In this document: piece after piece, positions 32,945 through 42,689 of the stretch
Layout of the letters: the number at the start of each line of letters is the position of its first letter
Position numbering within the stretch: the stretch's first letter is position 1
Origin: Notamacropus eugenii
Taxonomy: Eukaryota; Chordata; Mammalia; Diprotodontia; Macropodidae
Assembly (NCBI RefSeq): GCF_028372415.1
Contig: NC_092874.1
Span: 337,746,151-337,810,150 of the forward strand
Direction: 5' to 3'
Length of the DNA stretch: 64,000 nt
Program-made: the position numbers and the translations under genes
Notes under the pieces: model-generated
What the model saw: the letters and a program-made list of their open reading frames with translations, nothing else
Told to the model about the DNA's origin: nothing
Database searches by the model: none

Positions 32945-35900
32945 GAAGAAAACATCCAACACAAAGAAATATTACAAGTCATTATTAATCCTAAGGATAA
33001 ACCCAGCAGAACAGAAAACCCCAACAATTACAAGATGAGCCTCAGTAATAAAAAATGACTCTACCACAAGAACTGCAAAATACAATGAACAAATGAAATA
33101 AGAGATTAAAAAATGAAATGAAAAGTTAAACGACAAAAAAGAGAATTTAGAAGAAAAAGTGGAAAGAAACTACATAGCTTATGAAAGAACATTTTTAAAA
33201 ATCTTACACAATTAGTGGACTGTCTGAAAAATAGTATAGGATAATGATTGAAATGATATAAGAAAATGGAAAAAAATAAGTAACATCTGAACTGCAATGA
33301 AGATCAAAGAGAGAGAATTTTAGAATCATTAGATTTCCTGAAAACCTTTACCTAGCAGAAAACCAGGATGCAGTACTTTAAGAAATAATGAAAGAGAAAA
33401 ATCTAATAGAACCAAACACAGTGAAAATAGAAAAAAAATGCACTGATGACTTTCTGAAAAACCAAAAACAAGCAAACCCAATATCCACAAATAACAAAAT
33501 CCCAAGTTTCCAAAGGGAAGTGTTCAGCTTTAGAAGAACCAGTCAAGATCACTGAAAATCTTATTGCAACAAATTTAAAAAAGAGAAAATCATGGGATGT
33601 GGTTTTCCTAAAGTTTTAAAACCAGAAACAAGTTTAAAATCAAGTATAACTGACCTTAAAAAACTGAATATAATCATTTAGAGGAAAAGTTTAAATTTTT
33701 TGATGGAGAAATTCTAGGCATTTGTGATTTATAGATCAGAGTTTAGGAAAAACTGCCAAATACAAACATATGAGTCAAGAGAAATCTCAAAAGTTGAATA
33801 CATTTGAACAATTAGAAGGACTTAACAGTGATGAAGTACTGTAATTGTATTAGCACTAGAGGAGATAAAAGTGCTTTCAGAATATTATCATTCTTGAGAG
33901 TCACAGTGGAAGTTAAATAAGATAAATACAGAACCTGAGAGTGGTAGTATTCTATTTTATTGGTTTTAAGTAAGGAGAGAATAAAAATATACTAGAAAAA
34001 ATATTAGTATAAAAATGAAGAAATTACTATTTAGCTTAAATTGTGTGTGTGGAGAAAGAAAGAATAAAAAAAACATGGAGTAAGGTCTGTCATAATTATG
34101 TTGAGCCTGCAGGAGTGAGGACCACCAGGCTATCCAAGGGGAGATGAATCAACCCAAGTTAGAAACAGAGGTCAAATATCATGACTATCACTAGGTACAC
34201 TGAGCCTTAGTAATTCCAGTTAGAGTGAGATAGAGAGAGCTATCTTAAAAAATATGTATATTGGCAAAATGTGGGCATCTAGTTAAATTACTCTCATGAG
34301 AATTTGAGAAGTAAAGAATTTGGGGTAGAAAAAAAATGAAAGCAAAGCTTTGAAGATTGAGATGATGACATGCTATTTAATATTTTTCCTTAATTGCATA
34401 GCTTCTAAATATGTGGAGAAAAAAATTAGTTGAATTACACTGAGAAATAGTAACACTATAATTTTTGAGGAATTCAGTGTTCTCATTTCACACCTAGACA
34501 AATTTAACAAAAAAGATAAATAAGAAATAAGTATCTCAATTAATGTTTTAAGAAATATTAGATATACTGGATGTCTGATGAAGTTCTAAATGGAAATGGA
34601 AAGGAATGTGTATATTCTTCAACTATATTTGGCAACTTTATAAAATGAGTCATGTGGTATGATATACAAAACCTTATTAGAAATTATAGGAAGCCAGAAA
34701 TATTAGACAAATCATTCACTGAACAAAACACAATAAATTTTATATAATCAAGATCATTTGAAAAAGGTATTAAATTTTCATGGAAAGCTAAACAATTTAT
34801 CTTAAATAATTTGTTATTTGAAGAACAAATTATAGATACACAATATTTTTTAAATGCAAAACTTTGGTGATATTACTGAAGTAGCCTTTCTGGGAATGTT
34901 TATGTCTCTAAATACTTTCAACACCAAAACAGAAAGAAATGAATTAATTGGGTTTGATTTCTTTTAAATAGAAAAGATAGCAAAGAAAAAAATCCAGAAG
35001 TCAAAGAAAAGATTAAAAAAAAGACAAAAACTTCCTTTGAATAGATAAATAAAGGCAGATGATTTAAAAATTCAACAAAATAGCTGTTTAAATAATCTGA
35101 TTAAAAGTAGACAGCAAAATCAGTTGTCAGTATAGAAAAAAATGGGGGAAGTTCACAATGAAATAAAGGAAATCACTGAGAACTATATGCTAGTAAAACT
35201 GATAATTTAAATGAAATGGTTGGATATCTTAAAGAATATGAATTACCCAAATTAACAGAGGAAGAACATATGAATTTAAATAACTTAAGGTCAGAAAAAA
35301 AAATTAAGCAAGTCAAATAGTACTTCTGCAGGGATCAGTGTTGGAGGAGCAAAAAAAACCCCAAAAAACTTGAAAACATTTCCACAAGTGAATTTTGTCA
35401 AACATTTAAAGGATAGCTTATTTATTTATAATATGCCAAAACAGAGCAAGATGAAGTGAAGGATCCCAAAGGAAGTAATTAGAAAAAAGTAGAAAGTATA
35501 AAAATAACAATTTAACATAACCAGTTCTCATGCTATGCTACAAATAATCGCCGCCATTTTGTACTGGTTTCAAAAAGAAAAACATCGACCAATGAAGCAA
35601 GTGCACAAGAGTCAGATGCAACTGAACCAAGTTGGCATAATGTTAGATCAACTCAAGGACTCCAGCTACGGGAATAGGAACTGACTACTTGAAAAAATCG
35701 AGAAAGCAACTTGGCCACAATTAGGCATAGATCAACATCTCAATCATATACCATAATAAGTACCAAATGGATATATGACCTGGATGTAAAAGGACATATA
35801 ACAACAACTTAAGGAATCATCAGAGGGATTGTATTCTTCATATTAAAATAGAATTTAAGATCTTGAGTAAACAAGAAAGAGAAAAGATCACAGGAGATAC

Positions 35901-36790
35901 AATGAGCACTTTTGATTATATAAAATTGAAAAGTTTCTGTACAAAAAGAACCAATGCAGTTAGAATTGGAAGAAAAAAGGGAACTTGGAAAGAAATTTTT
36001 ACAGCATATCTATCTAATAAATGTTTTATGTTTTTACTTCTGACATACAATTGTAGACATATATATATATATAGTGAATTTGATATAAACATATAAACAT
36101 AACAGCCATTTCCCAATAGTCAAAACATATGAATAAGAATGTTGCAAATCATTAATAAGAGAAACAGAAGTTAAAATGACTTTGAATTTCTACCTTAAAA
36201 CTATCAGATTAAGAAAGATGACAAAAAAGGAAATGGTAATTCTTGGGGAGGCTGTGAGAATACAGGAATAATAGTACACTATTTGTGGAACTGTGAATTG
36301 GTTCAAACATTGTGGAAAGTAATTTTGATATATACCTAAAGTCATTACACTGATGATAGGACTATAAGGAATATACCTCAAAGAGCTAGGGAAATAGAAA
36401 ATAAAATTTTTATTTTTTCAGTTCTTATTGTATCAAAAATTTGTAACAAACAAGATGTACATTAACAAAGAAAACCTAAGCTATGTTATTTCAATGTTAA
36501 TGAAATATTATTTTGCCAAATGGAGAAAAGGATAGGTTCAGAGGAACTTGAAAGGACTTGTACAAACTGTGCACCATACAGTGAGCACCTCTTGCAGAAT
36601 GGATTATAATATGTGAATAGAGTATTGTAAAGGATAACAATCATCACTCCAAAAGATTGAAAATAAAACTTGATCCCCTTATTGGCAAAGAGGTGTTGAA
36701 GTAGAAGTATAGATAAAGATAATAGTTTTCATTTTTGACATGGAAAATATGTGATTGTTTTTGAATGGTTATATTTATTTTTTATAAGGG
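32945..36790 (+). mobile_element. Long degraded L1 (ORF1, spacer and ORF2 remnants)
   Basis: In order: ORF1-like sequence with 'attttagaatcattagattt' (RNA-binding domain start) near 33315; a spacer near 34000; ORF2 endonuclease-RT linker at 34560-35060; and RT start at 35150-35410 with decayed 'ELPKLTEEE' and 'FTSEFCQTFK'-type codons. Then 35550-36030 holds ORF2 C-terminal sequence ('aaattgaaaagtttctgtac'), followed by the L1 tail to about 36790. The RT catalytic palm, expected between 35410 and 35550, is deleted. No frame exceeds about 80 residues. It is old and dead. Confidence 0.62.
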
Positions 36791-36837
36791 ATGGGAATTT
36801 TTGAGGGGGAAGAAAACAGAGTTTGGGGATAACAACA

Positions 36838-37098
36838 ACAGCTAACATTTATGTAGTGCTTACTATGGGCCACGAAATCTGCTAAGGACTTCTAGAATTA
36901 TTTCATTTGATCCTCACAACAAACCTACTAGATAGGCCCTATTATTATTCCCATTATATAGATGAGGAAACTGAGGCAAATAGAGATTAAGTAATTTGCC
37001 CAGGGTCACAGAACTAATAAATGTCTGAGGTTGGATGTGAACTCAGGTCCTCCAATACTCCAGGCTAGCATCTATCCACTGTGCCATCTTGCCACCTC
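36838..37098 (-). mobile_element. MIR/THER-type SINE, full length
   Basis: Plus-strand reading 'gctaacatttatgtagtgct', 'atttgatcctcacaacaaac', 'agatgaggaaactgaggcaa' and 'gaactcaggtcctccaatac', ending 'cactgtgccatcttgccacc'. Head, CORE and tail are all present. Confidence 0.82.
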
Positions 37099-38048
37099 TA
37101 ATAGTTAAGGAGACATATAAAGAAGGAGAAAAACTAATTATACATGATCAAGGAATCATTACAATAAACACTAGAGAGCAGAATGCAGTTCAAAAAGGGG
37201 CTTAGACAACCAGAGAAATGTTGTAATTACCATAGGAAATTTAAATTTCCTTTAAAAATAAAGGTCATAGGGGCGGAATGAAGATGATGGAATAGAAGTA
37301 GGGACCTACCTGAGCTCGCCCTCCACAAACACCACAAAATGTCTGTAAAAAAAGACTAAATAAATTCTACAGTAGCAAAAGCCACAAAATGACAGAACAA
37401 AACAGATTTCTAGCCCAAGATAATCTGGAAGGCCAACAGGAAAGGTTTATTGCACAGGACTCAGAATGGAGCACAGCCAAGTGTGGATCATGCTAGTACA
37501 TATAGAACCAGAAGAGGCCTCAGGGTGCTGAATCCCTGGAAGCTGTAGTGGTTTCCAGGCTTCTGAAGCCACTAATGCCAAAGAAAGCTTGAAAGGTGAG
37601 TGTAAAAGTTCTTTCATCTGGGTGAGAGAGCAACATGGTTCATTACCAGTCTCAGCCACAGTTTCAGGCTTGTGGCAGGCACTGCCAAAGTGGTGGCTGC
37701 TTCTGGAGCTCTCAGTCTTTAGACTGTGGGGAAATCAAGCAGCTTATCTGGATCACCATCCTGGGTGGTAGTCCTGGGGCAAGGAGGAGGGCTGGACTGG
37801 CAGAACTGGTGGCAGCTATGGAGAAGGAATCCCATTTACAATTCCAGAGCAGAAAAGAGTGTTTGTGGTTGCTCACAGACCAGAGTGTAGGCCAGAAGAG
37901 GAGTAACCACCTCTCTTTTGACCATACCACTTTGGAGGAACTGAGAATTTACAACTTCCTAGAGATATCTTTGAAAACACTTACACAAAACCTCTAAAAC
38001 ATGGGGTGGTACACCCTACACTTAACAAAGAGCTCAAAAGTCAAATAA

Positions 38049-39151
38049 TTGGCCAGGAAAATGACAAAAAGCAGGGGAGATAAGACTAAGAAGATTACTT
38101 TCTTGGTGAAAAGGTATTGTTTTTATGATGAGGAAGATCAAAGCATACAATACAGGGCAGACAGCAAGGTCAAGTCTCCTACATCCAAAGCCTCCAAGAA
38201 AAATATGAAATCATCTCATACCATAGAAGAGCTCAAAAAGGATTTTCAAAAACAAGTAAGAGAAATAGAGGAAAAATTGGCAAGAAAAATGAGAGGGATG
38301 CAAGAAATCAGGAAAAGTGAGTCAACAGGTTGCAAAAGGGACTCCAAAAATGCTGAAGAAAATAACACCTTTAAAAATAAACTCACCCAAATGGTAAAAG
38401 AGGTCCAAGGAGGCAATAAAGAGAAGAATTCTTTAAAAAGTGAAATTGTCCAAATGGAGAAGGAGGTCCAAAACCTCATGGAAGAAAATAATGCCTTCAA
38501 AATTAGAATGGAACAAAGGGAAACTAATAACTTTTTGAAAAATCAAGAAATTATAAAACAAAACCAAAAGAATAAAAAAAAAACCTAGCAGATAATATGA
38601 AATATCTCAGTGGAAAAACAACTGACCTGGAAAGTAGATCCAGGAGAGATAATTTAACAATTATTGGTTTACCTAAAAACCATGATAAAAAAAAAAAAAA
38701 ACAACCTACACATCATCTTTGAAGAAATTATCAAGGAAACCTGCCCTGATATTCTGGAACCAGAGGGTAAACTAGAAATGGAAAAATTCATTGATCACCT
38801 CCTGAAAGAGATCCCAAAAGGAAAACTCCTAGGAATATTGTAGCCAAATTCCAGAGTTTCCATGTCAAGGAGAAAATACTTCAAGCAGCTTGAAAAAGAA
38901 TTCAAGTATTGTGGAAATGCAATTAGGTTAATACATATACTAAAGGATCAGAAAGTTTGGAATATGATATTCCAGAGGTGGAAGGAGCTAGGATTAAAAC
39001 CAAGAATCACCTACCCAGCAAAACTAAGTATAATACTTCAGGGAAAAGATGGAATTTCAATGAAATAGAGGAATTCCAAGCATTCTTATTGAAAAGACCA
39101 GAACTGAATAGAAAATTCGACTTTCAAATACTGGAATCAAGAGAAGCATGA
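38049..39151 (+). pseudogene. L1-type ORF1 of half-L1 element 1
   Basis: In L1, ORF1p is a trimeric RNA-binding chaperone. A 179-residue open segment (38049-38588) is a Lys/Glu-rich coiled coil with heptads from about residue 58 ('SHTIEELKKDFQKQVREIEE') onward. A frameshift near the A-run at 38570 ends it. Past it, other frames give the RNA-recognition part ('IIGLPKNHD', 'DILEPEGKLEMEKF') and the C-terminal domain ('RITYPAKLSIILQGK', 'ELNRKFDFQILESREA', ending at the TGA at 39149). So all three ORF1p domains are present but broken by frameshifts and stops. Confidence 0.82.
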
Positions 39152-39279
39152 AAAGGTAAACAAGAAATAGAAGCCATAAGGGACTCCTTAAAGTTGAACT
39201 GTTTATATTACTACATGAAAAGGTGATATTTGTAACTCATGAGACCTTTCTCAATATTAGGTCTGTTAGAGGAAACACA

Positions 39280-39309
39280 CACATACACATATATATATAT
39301 ATATATATA

Positions 39310-39367
<58 letters not shown>

Positions 39368-39450
39368 CATATAATATATATGTGTGTGTGTTATATATGT
39401 GTAGGAATATGTATATGTATGTGTGTGCATATGTGTGTGTGTGTATGTAG
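39280..39450. repeat. Compound microsatellite (CA)n(TA)n(GA)n(TG)n
   Basis: A (GA)n run of about 50 bases is flanked by TA and TG tracts inside the half-L1 3' UTR. Element 2 has a (TCTA)n tract at the same place (44655-44685). The Arg/Glu and Ser/Leu repeat frames here are artefacts. Confidence 0.92.
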
Positions 39451-39658
39451 ACAGAGGGCACAGGATGAGCTGAATATGAAGGTAGGATCCCTAAAATATA
39501 AAATTAAGAAAAGGAGAGGTGCAAGAAAGAGCTTTCATAATGGAGGTGAAGAGGGAGGAGGTAAGGGGGAATAAATGAGCCTTATTCTCATTGAATTTGG
39601 CTTAAGGAGGGAATAATACACATTTAATTGAATATTAAAATCTATTTTACCCTGCAGC

Positions 39659-40162
39659 AAAGTGTAGGGCCAATGTGATATTCATAGTGCCTAAGGTATC
39701 CATGAATATCCCAGGGCATTTCTGAATTGTAAAATATCACAGACTCTACAGACAGAAGGCAGAACCAAAACATTTATTCAGATACCAGAAAGCCAAAGAC
39801 GTCTATACATAGTAACAATGCAGAGAAAAATACCAGCCCAATCCTTCTCCTGCTAGGTTTCTCACAAACCACTCCATTAAACAAATCACAAGCAGGCTTC
39901 CCTTCAACAAAATGCCCTTCTCATACTCACAGCCAGCTGGTGGCTTCCCTTCATCCTTTGGTTCTGACTACTCTCTCCAAATTTCCCCTCAGCTTTGCTC
40001 TAGCTTCACTTCCTCCTGTTACACCCTTCCTATTACATCCATTCAGAAAACTTCTCCAATCACAGGCTCCATGTGACTCAGACTTCCATGTGACCCAGGC
40101 AGGTCACATGGGCCTATTAATGAATAGGACAGATTACCCTATTTAAATTGCCCTTACAAAAG
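39659..40162 (-). mobile_element. Solo LTR inserted in half-L1 element 1
   Basis: The 496-bp body (39663-40158) has inverted termini TGTAGGGC / GCCCTTACA and a 4-bp duplication AAAG (39659-39662, 40159-40162). Flanking L1 sequence is continuous across the site when compared with element 2 ('ctattgcagc' then 'gaaattaggagggg' at 44921-44948). On the minus strand it has a reversed CCAAT-type 'gattgg' near 40060 and AATAAA (complement at about 39773), with about 110 bases of R-U5. No internal retroviral sequence is present. Confidence 0.75.
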
Positions 40163-40185
40163 GCAGGAGGAAAGGGGACAGGATT

Positions 40186-41708
40186 AGTTGGTTGGTTGTT
40201 GTCCTTTGTTCACAAAGAGGAACATTGCCATTACAAATTGAAGTTTCAGTGTGTATGACTGTGACTACTCAGACCAATATGAGCTCTGAGTGCTGTACCA
40301 CAGATTGAGTTCAGATAGACCATGTGAACATTTGGGGTGGTTACTCCAAACTTGCACATCCTATACATCCTTTGTGCAGTTTCAATTCTGCTTTGCTCAT
40401 AGAGTACAGCATCTTTTCTGATGTGGGCACACCATGCTGAGTGATCCTGTGCCAATGTCTCCGATGGCCCACAATCAAATCCAAAGTTCTTGAAGGAGAC
40501 CTTGAGAGTGTTCTTGCATTGCTTTTTCTGACCACCATGTGATCACCTGCTCTGTGCAAGTTCTCCATAAAACAGTCTTTTTGTCAAGGATACATTTTGC
40601 ATTCGAGCAACATGGCCAGCCTATTGGAGCTGTATTTGCTGAAGAATAGATTGAATGCTTGGCAGTTTGGTTAGAGCAAGGACTTCAGTGTCTGGTACCT
40701 TATCCTGCCAGGTGATCTTCAGAATCTTGCTAAGACAGTTCATATGGAAGAAATTCAGTTTCTGGCATGGTGTTGGTAGACTGTACATGTTTTACAGGCA
40801 TGCAACAATGAGGTCAGCACAATGGCTCTGTAGACTTTCAGTTTGGTATTTAATCTAATACCTTTTCTTTCCCTAACTTTTCTTTAGAGCCTCCTAAACA
40901 CTGACCTAGCTCTGGGAAGGCATGCGTCAACCTCATTGCCAATGTGTACATCCCTGGAAAGTTCACTACCAAGGTAAGTGAACCTATCCACTGCATTCAA
41001 AACTTCTTCATTTGTTGTAACCAATGGTTTCACATATGCATGATGTGGTAGTGGCTGATGGTGCATCTGTTTTTTCTTGGTGTTGATTATTAGGCCAAAA
41101 TTAGCACAGGCAGCAAAGAATTGATACGTACTTTGTTGCATCTCAGCTTCAGAGGCTGCATTGAGTGCACAATCATCTGCAAAGAGAAAATCATGCACCA
41201 GAACTCCCTCCACTTTGGTCTTGGCTTGTAGCCTTTTCAAATTGAAGAACTTACCATCAGTACAGTAGTTGACCTTGTTTCCATGTTCATACTCATTGAA
41301 AGCATTTGTCAACATGACTGAAAACAGCATACTAAAAAGTATGGGAGCAAGCACACAGCTCTGTTTCACTCCATTAGTGACTAGGAAGGCACAAGAATGT
41401 TGTTCACTCTTCAGAACCTGGCAAATATGCCATCATGAAATTGACGTACAATGCTGATGAACTTCTCTGGGCAACCAAATTTTGACATGATTTTCAATAA
41501 GCCCTCATGAATAACAGTGTCAAAGGTCTTGGTCAGATCTACAAACACTGTGTAAAGACCTCCGCTCTGCTCTTGGTATTTCTCCTGGAGTTTTTGGCAA
41601 CAAACACCATGTGGACTGTTATTTGGCCTTTTCTGAAGCCACACTGGCTCTCAGGTATATGACCATCTTCCAGGGGAAGGATCAGCCTATTAAGGAGGAT
41701 TCTCAGCA
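40186..41708 (-). mobile_element. 5'-truncated RTE-clade LINE inserted in half-L1 element 1
   Basis: On the minus strand it starts inside the reverse transcriptase (LLNRLI, then 'ESQCGFRKGQ', 'VFVDLTKTFDTV'). It continues with 'KQSCVLAPILFSMLFSVML' and the catalytic box as FLFADD (codons near 41172-41183), followed by 'FTYLGSELSRDVHIGNEVDA'. The post-RT region and a C-terminal Cys/His finger remnant ('ALRAHIGL') end at 'caaaggacaacaacc'. The longest intact frame is 161 residues (40884-41369). The protein is split by frameshifts. A candidate duplication GATT flanks it (40182-40185, 41709-41712). RTE elements encode endonuclease plus RT; the endonuclease is lost by truncation. Confidence 0.85.
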
Positions 41709-42229
41709 GATTGGGGAAAGGGGTAATCAGAAGCAAACACTATTGTGGGGGGAAGGGGTCAATGGAGAGAATTGGAATAAATGGAGGGCAGGATAGGAAA
41801 GAGGGAAATGTGATTAATCTTTTGCTGCATAACTGGCAAAGAAGTGTTTTGCATGGCTACACATGTATGACCTAAATAGAATTTCTTGCTTTATCAATGA
41901 GGGTGTGTGAGGAGAGAGGAAGGGAGAGAATATGGGACTCAAAGCTTTAAAAATGAATGTTAAAAATTGTTTTTGCATGCAACTGAGAAATAAGTTGTAC
42001 AAGCAATGGGTTATAGAAACTTATCTTGCCCTACAGGAAAATAGAGGGGAGGGGGATGGAAGATGGGAGATGATAGAAGGGAGGGCAGATTGGGAAAAGG
42101 GGTAGCTTGGGTGCATGGTGTCCTGGGACGGGGGGAGGGAAGAAATGTGGGGAAATTTGGAATTTTAAATTTTGTGGAAGTGAATGTTGAAAACTGAAAA
42201 TAAATTATATTAAGATTAAAAAAATAGGG

Positions 42230-42689
42230 ATCATATGACAGAGATTCTTATTTTCAAATGTAATCCTTTTTGAAGCTCTGCATTATAGTCATTTTTTTGT
42301 TGATATTTTCTAGTTCAAAATGATAAATCTGATTTTTTTTAAAAATATTTTTTTCTTCATCTTTATAATGAAAGGAATGAATTACCTATCTAAGGTGTCT
42401 TTAAATTCTAAAATTCTTTGAATTGGTACAATGCCTGTTTAAATTATTAACTTAAACACAAGCAGATACTTCAGGTTTATTTACAGGATAACAGGGGGAA
42501 TGAGTGACTTTGGAGATTTTCTGTTAATGTTTTTTTCCTTAAAAGCCTAGCTTAGCAAATAATAGAATTAAAAACAAGTCAGTAATCATAGCTGTTACAT
42601 TTTGCTGTGTACTTTTGGTTCAATGTATGTGGTAGGGCATATATTTTTGAATTTATTGATTAATCAGTAATCTTAAGGACATCATTTTC
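42230..42689. other. Unassigned AT-rich spacer between the two half-L1 elements
   Basis: Nothing was recognised. Confidence 0.45.

Larger units (their letters stand above)
37267..42229 (+). mobile_element. Half-L1 (HAL1-like) element 1, split by an LTR and an RTE LINE
   Basis: It has a 5' UTR (37273-38048, starting like L1 with 'gaagatgatggaatagaag'), one ORF (ORF1, 38049-39151), then directly a 3' UTR of L1 type. The 3' UTR is found in pieces at 39152-39662, 40159-40185 and 41709-42223, ending in an A-rich tail. No endonuclease or reverse transcriptase sequence is present. The order and post-ORF1 sequence match element 2 at 42690. A candidate target duplication ATAGGG lies at 37267-37272 and 42224-42229. 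Removing the LTR and RTE inserts gives about 2.9 kb. HAL1 elements are known L1 derivatives that keep only ORF1 and depend on L1 for mobility. Confidence 0.72.

Noticed and set aside
40884..41369. A 161-residue frame with an RT catalytic box, as a possible domesticated reverse transcriptase.
   Set aside because: It is a segment of a 5'-truncated RTE LINE broken by frameshifts on both sides and nested in another transposon.
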